A stretch of 64,000 nucleotides of DNA from contig CAVURD010000028.1 of the NCBI GenBank assembly GCA_963743785.1, forward strand, positions 218,409-282,408, written 5' to 3'. The translations under genes and the position numbers were made by a program. This DNA comes from Bog-473 sp963743785. Lineage in GTDB: Bacteria > Actinomycetota > Acidimicrobiia > Acidimicrobiales > RAAP-2. This document shows, piece after piece, positions 18,237 to 26,854 of this stretch. Below the pieces are notes generated by a model that searched no databases, was not told the DNA's origin, and worked only from the letters and a program-made list of their open reading frames with translations. How positions within the stretch are numbered: the first letter of the stretch is position 1; each line of letters begins with the position of its first letter.

Positions 18237-19862
18237 GTGAGTCGCTTCAGAGCAATCTCCAGTCGTCTCCACAGTGGCCGTGCCCCGCGCACACCAGCGC
18301 TGTGGACAGTGACGTTCTCCGTGCTCGTTGCAATGACGACGACTCTGTCGGTCGCGAGCGCCAGTCAACCAGCCGAGGGCGCGGCCACGGCTTCCACCCA
18401 AGTACCCACGCCGACGGTCGAAGGTCCGATCCTTCCGAGCAGCGGGATCTCGTACCTGGGCTCTACGACGTTCGACCCGTCCGTGGTCGGCTACGAGCAG
18501 TCAGAGTTCTTCCTCTCGGGCACCGCCACCGCCTACAAGACCAGCCGGCCGCTCACGAAGGACGGCAAGTGGCACGTGACTCCGCAAACGACCGCGCCCT
18601 ACACCACTCGAGCTGTGGTCTACCGGCCGGTCGACCCCACGCACTTCGACGGGACCGTCGTCGTGGAGTGGCTGAACGTGACCGGCGGCATCGACGCGCC
18701 GGCGGCATGGCTGAACGCCCACATCCAGATGATCCGCCAAGGCATGGCCTTCATCGGGATCGACGCGCAGGAGGGGGGCATCTACGGCCAGGCCGGCTCC
18801 ATTGCCAGCAAGGACGGCTTTGGTGGCCTCAAGTCGCAGGCGCGATACGCGTCGCTGAAACACCCCGGCGACAGCTTCTCGTACAGCATCTACGAGCAGG
18901 CCGGCCAGGCCCTGCACGTTGACGGGTCCCAGCTCCTGGGCGGCCTGGTGCCTCAACGCGTGATCGCGCTCGGGGAGTCGCAATCCGCCTTCCGCCTCGT
19001 CACCTACATCAACGCCGTCCAACCGCTCTCACCGGGTATCTACGACGCCTACTTCGTCTACAGCCGGGGCGGCGACGGCGCCGATCTGTCGCAGTCGCCC
19101 CAGTCGACCATCCCCACCCCGACTCCGACCTACATCCGCACCGATCTCCACGTGCCCATCTTCCTGTTCGAGACCGAGTCGGACCTGCTCGGGCTCGGCT
19201 ACCTGGCCGCTAGACAGCCCGACACACCGCACATCCGAGAATGGGAGACGGCGGGCACCGCCCACGACGACACCTACGGCCTGCTCTACAGCCGGAGCGA
19301 CGCCGGGGACGGGGCGGCCGACATCTCGGCGTTCAGCTCCATGCTCAACCCGCCGAAGGACCCCATCCCGGGCATCGTCGACTGCGCGGCGCCGATCAAT
19401 GCTGGCTCGCACACCTATGAGCTACGGGCGGCTGTGCAGGCGGTCAACACGTGGGTCATCACCGGGCAGGCTCCGCCGCAGTCGCCGCGCCTCGAGGTGG
19501 ACCCGGCTGATCCGCACGCCTTCCTCCACGATGCCAACGGGAATGCGGTGGGCGGCATCAGGTCGCCGCAGGTCGCCGCACCCGTAGCCAAGCTCTCGGG
19601 TGTGGGCCAGCCCGGGGCGGCGCCGGTGCACACCCGTGCGGGAGCAAATACGAAGGCCGTCTCGGGTCAGGCCCTGTGCGGGATCTTCGGGACCACTGTG
19701 TCGTTCAGCGCGGCCAAGCTGGCGGCGCTCTACCCGACGCACGCCGCCTTCGTGCAGAAGTGGGACGCCGCGACCGCGGCTGAGGTGAAGCAGGGCTACC
19801 TGCTGCCGGCCGACGCCCAGACTCTGAACAGCGTCGCCGCACAGTCCAGCGTGGGCGGCTGA
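18237..19862 (+). CDS. Exported alpha/beta hydrolase-domain protein (PF20091-like)
   Basis: A 541-residue protein from GTG 18237. A signal peptide is visible (basic start, hydrophobic VTFSVLVAMTTTLSVASA, cleavage near ASA). The mature domain has strands such as YTTRAVVYRPVDPTHFDGTVVVEWLN and the nucleophile elbow ALGESQSAFRL, with Ser in GESQS in place of the usual GxSxG order, followed by a long C-terminal half with HDDTYGLLYS. This layout matches the large exported alpha/beta hydrolase-domain family common in actinobacteria and proteobacteria. The substrate is unknown; many neighbours in such genomes are used on esters or lactones of hydrophobic compounds. A hairpin spans its stop codon. 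Confidence 0.82.
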   Translation: MSRFRAISSRLHSGRAPRTPALWTVTFSVLVAMTTTLSVASASQPAEGAATASTQVPTPTVEGPILPSSGISYLGSTTFDPSVVGYEQSEFFLSGTATAYKTSRPLTKDGKWHVTPQTTAPYTTRAVVYRPVDPTHFDGTVVVEWLNVTGGIDAPAAWLNAHIQMIRQGMAFIGIDAQEGGIYGQAGSIASKDGFGGLKSQARYASLKHPGDSFSYSIYEQAGQALHVDGSQLLGGLVPQRVIALGESQSAFRLVTYINAVQPLSPGIYDAYFVYSRGGDGADLSQSPQSTIPTPTPTYIRTDLHVPIFLFETESDLLGLGYLAARQPDTPHIREWETAGTAHDDTYGLLYSRSDAGDGAADISAFSSMLNPPKDPIPGIVDCAAPINAGSHTYELRAAVQAVNTWVITGQAPPQSPRLEVDPADPHAFLHDANGNAVGGIRSPQVAAPVAKLSGVGQPGAAPVHTRAGANTKAVSGQALCGIFGTTVSFSAAKLAALYPTHAAFVQKWDAATAAEVKQGYLLPADAQTLNSVAAQSSVGG

Positions 19863-19871
19863 GCTGCCGCC
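19854..19871 (+). terminator. Possible hairpin spanning the hydrolase stop
   Basis: GGCGGC (19854-19859) and GCCGCC (19866-19871) form perfect 6-base arms around a 6-base loop that contains the TGA stop. There is no T-tract; function as a terminator is inferred from position only. Confidence 0.3.
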
Positions 19872-20027
19872 ACTGACCTGGCCGAGATCATTCTCAGTCA
19901 CGTCTCTGAGATTGTGGCAATCGAAGGAGTGACCGCCACCCGGCGTATGGGATTACCCCGTCACGGCTCTGCTGATCGATTAGCTGATGTAGCCCAGCCC
20001 GGTCCCTTCAGCACGTTCTCGCGCCAC

Positions 20028-20999
20028 CTACTGGCATTCGGCCCGAACCCAGTGCGACTCGGCGAAGCGCCGCAACTCCCCGTATCGCTCGGCGTCTTCC
20101 GGGGCCATCCCAAGGAACCCGCCGTGACTGGCCGCCTCCCACACGTGGAGCTCGGCCTCAACCCCGGCCGCCCGCAGAGCTCGGTGCATACGCACGTTGT
20201 CCGACAGGAGCCTGTCGCGGGTGCCGGTCAGGAGTATCACGGGCGGAAACCCGGTCAGATCGCCGAATAGCGGGGAGACGTAAGGCTCCCGGCGGTCGTG
20301 GCGACCAGCGTAGAGCTCCGTGCACGGCTCGACGGGTCCGGAGAGGACATTGTCGAGGCCGTCGTTGATCTGCCATGAGTCGCCCGAACCCGTGAGATCG
20401 AATGCACCGGTGTTGAAGACCACGGCCGCTGGCAGGGGAAGTCCTTCGTCGCGCGCTCGTAGGATGAGTGCCGCCGCCAGGTTGCCTCCGGCAGACGTCC
20501 CGCCGACAACGATCTCGCCTGGGTGGCGCTCGTCCAACAGGACCCGATAGGCCGTAAGGCAGTCGTCGAGAGGCGTGGGGAATGGGTGCTCGGGCGGCAT
20601 CCGGTAGTCCACCGCCCACGAGCGAACTCCGATCGCGTTCGCCGAGGCGATCGTGGTCCTCTTGCACAGGTTGCCACCTCCGAGAACCCAGGCGCCGCCG
20701 TGGATATCGAGGAACACTCGGGGGTCGTCTTCCGCGACGCTGTCCGGCGTCACCACGTAGAGAGGGCACGGCCCGATATCGCGCTCTTCGATACTGCCCT
20801 CGAACCCGGTGGTCGCATCACCCACCATCGAACGTACGAAACCGTCCGTCTCGGCGACGTAGGCTTTCCACCCTTCGGTGTCGTCAAGCGGCGGGAGTTC
20901 CCTCGGTGGTGGGCCGAGCCGACCCATGGCCAGGACCGACTGAGCCTCTTGGCTGACGGACGTGGGGATCGGTATCTCTCGAGCCTGGATGTGAACCAT
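20028..20999 (-). CDS. Alpha/beta hydrolase (HSL/abhydrolase_3 family)
   Basis: A 323-residue hormone-sensitive-lipase-type esterase. The oxyanion motif HGGAWVLGG and the nucleophile motif GGTSAGGN are both present; a GTRDRLLSDN segment supplies the probable Asp and ASHGGFLG the probable His. The order HGG, GxSAG, D, H is correct and the length is normal. There is no signal peptide, so it is cytoplasmic. The family hydrolyses short acyl esters and lactones, including steroid-ring-derived products in actinobacteria. It is divergent from the duplicated unknown protein at 21129, from which 129 bases with two inverted repeats separate it. Confidence 0.9.
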   Translation of the reverse strand: MVHIQAREIPIPTSVSQEAQSVLAMGRLGPPPRELPPLDDTEGWKAYVAETDGFVRSMVGDATTGFEGSIEERDIGPCPLYVVTPDSVAEDDPRVFLDIHGGAWVLGGGNLCKRTTIASANAIGVRSWAVDYRMPPEHPFPTPLDDCLTAYRVLLDERHPGEIVVGGTSAGGNLAAALILRARDEGLPLPAAVVFNTGAFDLTGSGDSWQINDGLDNVLSGPVEPCTELYAGRHDRREPYVSPLFGDLTGFPPVILLTGTRDRLLSDNVRMHRALRAAGVEAELHVWEAASHGGFLGMAPEDAERYGELRRFAESHWVRAECQ

Positions 21000-21067
21000 G
21001 AAGCGATCGTACAGATCGGCGATATTCAGCGCTCACGCCCGGCGTGTGGGGCACTGTTGACCTAGGC

Positions 21068-21106
21068 TAGCCGATTGGCTACCCTGCCCGTGGCCGACCA
21101 GCCACG
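21068..21106. promoter_or_regulatory. Two inverted repeats between divergent genes
   Basis: TAGCC(GATT)GGCTA at 21068-21081 and CGTGGC(CGACCA)GCCACG at 21089-21106 lie side by side between the divergent starts at 20999 and 21129. Such arms fit operators or a 5' leader hairpin. No other copy was found in the window. Confidence 0.35.
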
Positions 21107-21128
21107 TGACTGAACAAGGGGTCCCGCC

Positions 21129-22256
21129 ATGGCAGACATCGACGACCACGTGAAGGAAACGCTGTCCGACGTTCGGAAGGTCGGCGCCAACTACGAGGAA
21201 CACCAGCAGGAGGTTGGACTCGATATACCCGTCGATTTGGTGCACTTCAAGAAGTTCCCGGTCGTCGATCCACCGGGCACGTACAAGAAGGTGGGCCACG
21301 ATACGAGGTCCGACATCGGTCCCGACGACAGCCTCGAACTGCCGGACTACAGCGGTCCGTTCAATGGCAACCTCAGGTTCTCGGATTTCTCGAAGGACGC
21401 ACTCATCAACATGCTCGCGATGAGCGATGAGTACTACAGGAAGTGCATCGGAGGCTGGGCAGACTCCGTTGCTGACCGCTATGGACGCGACGACATGCAG
21501 CGCATCCAGACGGAGGCGTGGCGAGACACGGTTCTGCCCCAACTGCGAGGGATGATCGACGAGTGGATGGAACTCCCCGACGACGAGGCCGAAGTTCTCA
21601 TCACGGAGACGCAAAAAGAGGTGGAAGCCCAGGTCGCGGCCGGCGACGTGGTCCTCGTCAACCCTTACAAGCCCAAGCCGGATTGGGCGCAGTACTCCAA
21701 AGAGCGCCTCGTGAAGCTGGCGCTGGGGAGCCATGAATTCCTGCTTGCTGCCATCGAGTCGTGGGCTTTGGTAATCGTCATGAGGGACGGTCTCGACGAG
21801 ATGTTCGCCTTCCAATGGACCCTGTGGAGCGAGAAGCTGCTGCCCGCGGCAAAGGACATCAAATCGCGGTGGATGAAGATCTCCGGAGATCCGGTCGAGG
21901 CCTTCATGAAGGACATTCAGGTGGACGCAACCTCTTTCCCCGGCAAGGCCTTCGAAATGATATTCGAGATGCCCGAGAAAGAGGTCGGAATCTTCACGTT
22001 CAACAAGTGCGTCTCGGTCGACCAATGGGAAGCGTTGGGTCGGCCAGACATTGCCGAAAAGGCGTCCCATACCTCATGTCCCGCCGCCATCATCGAGACG
22101 GCCAAGATGTACGACCCGAATATGAAGGTCGAGATCTTGGCGATCCCGCCCCGTGTGAGCAAAGACGAGGTGTGTTGCAAGTGGCGGCTGTCCATTCGGG
22201 ATGAATCAGATCCCGAGTTCGTCCGCCCCGATGTAGACGGCGCAGAGACGACCTAG
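21129..22256 (+). CDS. Protein of unknown function with an internal tandem duplication
   Basis: A 375-residue protein that I do not recognise with certainty. Residues 87-147 (FSKDALINMLAMSDEYY...) and 189-249 (YSKERLVKLALGSHEFL...) align without gaps over 61 positions, with about 18 identities including S-K, S, E, I, W-A, R, G, D, M, Q, W, L-P and W-M, so the middle of the protein is a tandem repeat of a helical domain. The C-terminal 110 residues are different and contain FTFNKCVSVDQWE, KASHTSCPAAIIETAKM and VCCKWRLSIR; the Cys-containing SCP segment resembles L-2-amino-thiazoline-4-carboxylate hydrolase-like/DUF6125-type domains, by eye only. It is cytoplasmic, divergent from an esterase, and its stop overlaps the stop of a convergent TetR gene. 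Confidence 0.72.
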   Translation: MADIDDHVKETLSDVRKVGANYEEHQQEVGLDIPVDLVHFKKFPVVDPPGTYKKVGHDTRSDIGPDDSLELPDYSGPFNGNLRFSDFSKDALINMLAMSDEYYRKCIGGWADSVADRYGRDDMQRIQTEAWRDTVLPQLRGMIDEWMELPDDEAEVLITETQKEVEAQVAAGDVVLVNPYKPKPDWAQYSKERLVKLALGSHEFLLAAIESWALVIVMRDGLDEMFAFQWTLWSEKLLPAAKDIKSRWMKISGDPVEAFMKDIQVDATSFPGKAFEMIFEMPEKEVGIFTFNKCVSVDQWEALGRPDIAEKASHTSCPAAIIETAKMYDPNMKVEILAIPPRVSKDEVCCKWRLSIRDESDPEFVRPDVDGAETT

Positions 22257-22921
22257 TTTCGAAGTACGGATGGAGATTGCTTCGCCTTCGAGCTTGTGGC
22301 AGAGAGAAGGCGTTCGGCCAACCGTTGCAGCTGGGATCGAAGCGTTGCGTCGTCAAGCCCGGCGACGAGAGGATGCATAGCCGTGCCGCTGATAGCCGCG
22401 GTCAGCATGGCGGTCGAGACACGACCCTCGTGTCCAACGTCGTCGCCCACGAGCACACGACTCATCCGGTCCATGACATGACGGAACGACTCGTGTTCGG
22501 CAAAGAAGGGCACGATGACCGGATCGTTTAGGACGGAACTCACGGTACGGCGGTGAGCCACAGCGAGGTCGACGATCCCTGTCACCAGCGTCTTACGAGC
22601 TCGCGCTTGCGACGGCTGAGCCTCGGCGGCACGAATAACCGCCTCAAGCCTGGCGAGCTCGGCTTCTGCGGCAGCCAGCACGATCTCGTCCTTGGTGTTG
22701 TATTGGTGGTAGACCGCGGCCTTTGTCACGCCAATAGTGTCGGCGATCATCTGCAGGGAGGTTCCTCCGACACCGTTGCGAGCAAACAGGTCAAGGGCCG
22801 CGTCGATGATCCGGGCTTGCGCGGCGCTGGGTGTTGGCAGCGTAACTCGGTCTGCGGCCACCGACGGCGGATCGCCCATCAGGCGAGAGTAGTTGATCGG
22901 CCAATTCCCGATAGCGGCCAT
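22253..22921 (-). CDS. TetR family transcriptional regulator
   Basis: About 222 residues from ATG 22921; ATG 22879 is another option, and a longer frame upstream runs into the adjacent ligase and is rejected. The DNA-binding helices are ALDLFARNGVGGTSLQMIADTIGVTKAAVYHQYNTKDEIV, a complete TetR helix-turn-helix with the usual TKAAVYHQ recognition segment. The C-terminal domain is helical with Asp-His-Arg-rich regions. It starts 32 bases downstream of the CoA-ligase stop on the same strand and is probably co-transcribed, so it could control the ligase. Its stop TAG overlaps the TAG of the convergent gene in a CTAG. Confidence 0.87.
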   Translation of the reverse strand: MAAIGNWPINYSRLMGDPPSVAADRVTLPTPSAAQARIIDAALDLFARNGVGGTSLQMIADTIGVTKAAVYHQYNTKDEIVLAAAEAELARLEAVIRAAEAQPSQARARKTLVTGIVDLAVAHRRTVSSVLNDPVIVPFFAEHESFRHVMDRMSRVLVGDDVGHEGRVSTAMLTAAISGTAMHPLVAGLDDATLRSQLQRLAERLLSATSSKAKQSPSVLRN

Positions 22922-22952
22922 CCGCGCATTCCAGGCATCGGCGTGGGTTCGT

Positions 22953-24491
22953 TCACTCGCCGCCCCGGAGTTCGCGCTTGAGGACCTTCCCTGATGGATT
23001 GCGCGGCAGGAAGTCGAGGAACGTGATCTCTTTGGGGACCTTGAAGCGGGCAAGCTGGGCGCGGCAGTGTTCAAGGAGCGCGTGCGCCGTCGCTGTCTCG
23101 TTCGGACGCAAGACGACGAAGGCCACTGGGACTTCGCCCCATCGATCGTCGGGATGGCCAATCACCGCCGCCTCGAGCACCGCTTCGTGCTCATAGAGGA
23201 CGCGCTCGACTTCCGAACTGGCGATGTTCTCACCACCCGACACGATCATGTCCTTGAGTCGATCGACGATATAGAGGTACCCGTCGTGGTCGCGGACTCC
23301 AATGTCCCCGGTGTGAAACCAGCCCCCGGCGAATGCGGCTTCGGTCGCATCGGGATTCCGCCAGTAGCCCTTGAAGACCTTTGGGCCGCGCATGACGATC
23401 TCCCCCCGCTCTCCCACGGGCAGCGACTTTCGTTGCATGTCCCAGATGTCGAGCTCGACATAGAGGCACGGACGACCCACGCTGCCAAGTTTGCTCTCGA
23501 TGCTGTCCCGGTCGAGAAAGGTGTCGCCAGAGACCGTCTCGGTGAGGCCGTACGCATCGGCGAACCACGCCGAAGGAAACACCCGCTGGATCCGTCGGAT
23601 GAGCGGTATGGGCATCTTCTCACCGCCGTTGACGACCACACGCGCCGACGATAGATCGCGCTGCTCGATGTCCGGCAATGCCAGGATCGCGTTGACCATG
23701 GCAGGCGCCAGCCACACTGTGGTCACCTTCGATCGCTCGACCTCGGCGACGACGTCGGAAGCCTCGAACGAACGATGGAGGATGATCGTGGCCCCCGCCG
23801 CGATCAGTGACGTGGTCGTGAGGTCGAGCGCGCCAACGTGGTACAGCGGACCGCAGGCCAGCCCGACATCATTGCTCGTGAACCCGAACTCCATGAGGTG
23901 CGAAACGTTTTTCCAGGTGAGGTTGGCATGGGTGATCATGACGCCCTTGGGTCGTCCCGTGGTGCCCGACGTGTACATCAACCGGTGGATGTCCTCGGCC
24001 GCTGCTGTGACGCGCTCGGCCCGGCCCGGCCCGGCACGAAGCTCATCTAGAGTTGTCCAACCGTCCGAGGCGGATAGCGAGACGCACGCCCGTATGAGCC
24101 TGGGCTCGAGACCGCTCGTCGCTTCGTTGGCCAGATTCATGAGTGACTCGTCGCATACGAGCGCGCGAGCTCCGGAGTGCTCAAGGATGTACCGCACCTC
24201 CGGAGCGGCGAGGCGCCAGTTCATGGGCATCGCGATAGCTCCGAGGTAGTTGGCGGCGAAGATCGTTTCCAAGAACTCGGGGCAGTTATAGGAGAGGAGA
24301 GCCACAACGTCGCCACGATCCACACCGCGTTCCGAGAGGCCGCCCGCCAACGCTGCGGCCCGATCTGCCATCTCTCCGTAGGTCGTAGCGACGCCTTCGA
24401 ACACGGTGATTGTCTTGTCGGGTGTGCGGGACGCGTGGTGGGCGAGCACGGCGAACCAATTCATGTCCGCCTGTGTCGTTGCGAGCGTCAT
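22953..24491 (-). CDS. AMP-forming acyl-CoA synthetase
   Basis: About 512 residues from ATG 24491, with a GTGAGG ribosome site upstream; the longer frame to 24605 lacks one. The ANL motif YTSGTTGRPKGVM is clear in the first half, followed by GLTETVSGDTF (A5 region), GWFHTGDIGVRDHDGYLYIVDRLKDMI (hinge) and NPSGKVLKRELR with the catalytic Lys near the C-terminus. The length is close to fatty-acid or aromatic-acid CoA ligases. It is followed by a TetR gene on the same strand and is divergent from another TetR gene (24634). It probably activates a carboxylic acid of the same catabolic programme. Confidence 0.93.
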   Translation of the reverse strand: MTLATTQADMNWFAVLAHHASRTPDKTITVFEGVATTYGEMADRAAALAGGLSERGVDRGDVVALLSYNCPEFLETIFAANYLGAIAMPMNWRLAAPEVRYILEHSGARALVCDESLMNLANEATSGLEPRLIRACVSLSASDGWTTLDELRAGPGRAERVTAAAEDIHRLMYTSGTTGRPKGVMITHANLTWKNVSHLMEFGFTSNDVGLACGPLYHVGALDLTTTSLIAAGATIILHRSFEASDVVAEVERSKVTTVWLAPAMVNAILALPDIEQRDLSSARVVVNGGEKMPIPLIRRIQRVFPSAWFADAYGLTETVSGDTFLDRDSIESKLGSVGRPCLYVELDIWDMQRKSLPVGERGEIVMRGPKVFKGYWRNPDATEAAFAGGWFHTGDIGVRDHDGYLYIVDRLKDMIVSGGENIASSEVERVLYEHEAVLEAAVIGHPDDRWGEVPVAFVVLRPNETATAHALLEHCRAQLARFKVPKEITFLDFLPRNPSGKVLKRELRGGE

Positions 24492-24633
24492 GATCGCGGC
24501 CTCACTTCTTGCCACTGCTGGCGACCCACGAACGTGCCGGACGAGGTACTCGAACTGGTGGAGACCAACGACCGTCCGGAGGCGGTGTTGGAGAAGACAC
24601 GTCACCAGCCGATGGACCGCTAACCTCGCCCCA

Positions 24634-25266
24634 ATGCCACCAGCGGAGACGACCGGCGATTCTCGACGAAGTGCAAACCGGGAAGTGCGACGTCAAGCGA
24701 TCATCGATACGTCGGCACGCATTTTCGCCCGCGGCGGCTATCACGCCACGGGCATCAACGAGCTGTGTGCGGCGAATGACCTTGGCAAAGGCGCGCTCTA
24801 CCACTACATCGGTTCCAAAGAGGAGCTGCTCGCTGCCATCCACGACCGAGTGATGGACGAGGTGATGCTGGGCGCCAATCGCGTCGCTGAGGCGGGGGGT
24901 TCGCCGTCCGCGCAGCTGGCCCTGCTGGGTGAAGAGCTGCTCGACGTGATTCACCGCTATCCGGATCACGTCTGGGTGTTCCTGCACGAGTTCCCGGCGC
25001 TCACCGGCGAACGCGCCGCTCAGTTCCGTGTGCGGCGCCGTGAGTACGAGCGACGGGTCGAGGCGGTCCTGCAGGCCGGCGTCGATTCGGGCGAGTTCCG
25101 GGGGTTGGACCCGAGGCTGACGGCCATGGCATGGCTGGGCATGCACAACTACACCTACCTGTGGCTGAAGCCAGGTGGGCCGTTGTCGGCTCGAGATGTG
25201 GCGAAGCCGTTTGCCGAGATCTTCATGCGCGGGATCGTCGATCCGGGCGCTCCGGCGCCTGTCTAG
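24634..25266 (+). CDS. TetR family transcriptional regulator
   Basis: A 210-residue regulator from ATG 24634. The helix-turn-helix is textbook: DTSARIFARGGYHATGINELCAANDLGKGALYHYIGSKEELLAAI. The C-terminal region RRREYERRVEAVLQAGVDSGEFR matches the TetR_C family in which members often control fatty-acid or steroid catabolism (KstR2/FadR-like arrangement), by eye. It is divergent from the CoA ligase at 22953-24491 across 142 bases, a common arrangement in which the regulator represses both genes. No copy of the 13-bp element shared by three downstream promoters was found in its own promoter. Confidence 0.9.
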   Translation: MPPAETTGDSRRSANREVRRQAIIDTSARIFARGGYHATGINELCAANDLGKGALYHYIGSKEELLAAIHDRVMDEVMLGANRVAEAGGSPSAQLALLGEELLDVIHRYPDHVWVFLHEFPALTGERAAQFRVRRREYERRVEAVLQAGVDSGEFRGLDPRLTAMAWLGMHNYTYLWLKPGGPLSARDVAKPFAEIFMRGIVDPGAPAPV

Positions 25267-25272
25267 CATCAC

Positions 25273-26019
25273 TCAGGGCGCCGAATACCCGCCGTCGACG
25301 ACGATGGCCGACCCGGTGGTCCAGCGCGAGGAGTCGCTGGCCAGATAGGAGTACGCACCCGCCAGGTCGGTGGCTGATCCGAGACCGAGCGGATGTCGCG
25401 CCGCAATGGCGTCGAGGGCGTCCGACGGAAGATCGTCATGAATGGCCGACTGGAAGGTCCCGGGACACACGCAGTTGACGCGGATGCCGTCACGGGCGTA
25501 TTCGATGGCGGCGACCTTGGCCAACTGGATCACCGCGGCCTTGGTGGCGCAGTAAGGGGCAGCATGTGACCACACGGTCAGACCGGAGACTGATGCCGTT
25601 AACACGATCGAACCCGATCGCTGGCCACGCATCACGGTCACGGCAGCGCGAATGCCGTTGACGGCACCCAGGAGGTTGATCCGAAACGCCCGCTCCCATT
25701 CTTCGGTGCCCAAGTTGTGGATGCGACCACTCGACGAGAGGACGCCGGCATTGCCGATCATGACGTCGAGGCGACCGAAGCGCTCGACCGCCCGTGTGAC
25801 CACGGCCTCGACGTCGGTGAATTCGCTCACGTCAGCGAGCATCGAGTCGACCGCCCCGTCGGTGTCTCGAAGCCCGCCGATGGTCGCCTCAAGCGAGGCT
25901 GCGTTGACGTCGCTCAACACGAGATCAGTGGCCGGCTCGCCGGCCAGCTGTTGAGAGATCGCCGCACCGAGCGCACCACCCGCTCCGGTAATGGCAACCA
26001 CACGTCGGGACGTTGTCAT
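25273..26019 (-). CDS. Short-chain dehydrogenase/reductase (SDR)
   Basis: A 248-residue classical SDR from ATG 26019. The NAD(P)-binding motif is TGAGGALG near residue 11, IGNAG at about 88, a catalytic Ser in LTASVSG, Tyr in PYCATKAA (YxxxK) and the C-terminal VDGGYS. All key residues are present. The reaction is an alcohol/ketone interconversion, with the substrate unknown. Its start overlaps the stop of an upstream SDR that is decayed, so it was the second gene of a two-SDR operon reading from the 26.8-kb operator. Confidence 0.92.
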   Translation of the reverse strand: MTTSRRVVAITGAGGALGAAISQQLAGEPATDLVLSDVNAASLEATIGGLRDTDGAVDSMLADVSEFTDVEAVVTRAVERFGRLDVMIGNAGVLSSSGRIHNLGTEEWERAFRINLLGAVNGIRAAVTVMRGQRSGSIVLTASVSGLTVWSHAAPYCATKAAVIQLAKVAAIEYARDGIRVNCVCPGTFQSAIHDDLPSDALDAIAARHPLGLGSATDLAGAYSYLASDSSRWTTGSAIVVDGGYSAP

Positions 26020-26815
26020 ACCGGCAAATATCCGCCATCGACGCTGAGCACGGCCACGGTAACGAAGGCCGACGCAGCCGAAGCCAGGAACTGGTACGCC
26101 CCGGCCAGGTCGGTGGATGCACACCAGTGCCGTCGCGCCGTGTGCCCGGTAATGGCAGCCGAATCCTCGGGGTTGCTCTTCCACCCTTCGGCCAACGGTG
26201 AGTCGAACCATCCCGGCGCCACCACACCGACCGTGATGCCGTCGGGCGCGAGGTCCGGTGCGAGACCCTTGGCCACGGACACCAGGGCGGCTTCGGGGGC
26301 GCTGTACGCGGCCGGCCCCCTGGGCGACCGCTCGCGCAGGACCGAGCCGGCGAAGATCAGCCGCACCCCCACGCCCTTGACCCGCGCGGCGGCCCGGGCG
26401 CCCAGGAATGCTCCGGTGAGGTTCACCCCGAGGAGGACCTGCCGCCAGACCATGGCCTCAGTCTGGCGTGGCCCAGCGACAATGGGCGAAAGTTCCGCGT
26501 TGCAGATCCACACGTCGACGCCACCCCACTCGGCCACGTGGCATCGGCGACCGCCTCGTTGACGTCCTCGTCTTCGTTGAAGTCCTCGTCCATCACGACA
26601 CCACCGAGCACCAGGGAGGGAGCGGGAAGCGCCTGGGCCACCGCCTTGAGATCCCGCCCGGTGCGGGCGACCGGCGCCACCGAGGCGCCGGCATTCGAGC
26701 AGGCGTGGGCCAGCAAGGCACCGAGCCCCCGGCTGGCAACGGTGATCACCACCCGCGATCCCGACACCGTGCCAGGGCTGGGAAAGGACTCGGGGATCTC
26801 GATTTGATCGAACAT
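26016..26815 (-). pseudogene. Short-chain dehydrogenase, frameshifted and missing catalytic residues
   Basis: The gene starts at ATG 26815 with a GGGGGAGC ribosome site and reads RVVITVASRGLGALLAHAC, an SDR nucleotide-binding strand in which the TGxxxGxG motif has Val in place of the first Gly. Near residue 92 (26538-26540) one missing base shifts the frame; the other frame continues AEWGGVDVWICNAEL to the end at 26016 and matches an SDR. NNAG-type sequence is CNAE, and the active site is AYSAPEAALV, so the Lys of YxxxK is replaced by Glu. Only the C-terminal VDGGY is intact. The combination of frameshift and lost active-site residues points to real decay and not just a sequencing error. Confidence 0.78.
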
Positions 26816-26827
26816 CGCTCCCCCTTA

Positions 26828-26840
26828 TGTACCGACCAGT
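26828..26840 (-). promoter_or_regulatory. Operator-like site 1 of 3 (ACYGGTCGGTACA)
   Basis: On the minus strand this reads ACTGGTCGGTACA, between the divergent starts at 26815 and 26855. Twelve of 13 bases are identical to the two other sites (32383-32395 and 35266-35278), the difference being T for C at position 3. Its position overlaps the expected promoter or ribosome site of both genes. TetR-type binding is the likely use. Confidence 0.6.
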
Positions 26841-26854
26841 ACAATACACAATTC

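Noticed and set aside
26468..26854. N-terminal extension of the E1 fusion upstream of GTG 26855
   Set aside because: It crosses the operator and the divergent SDR, is Arg-rich and has no E1-type sequence.
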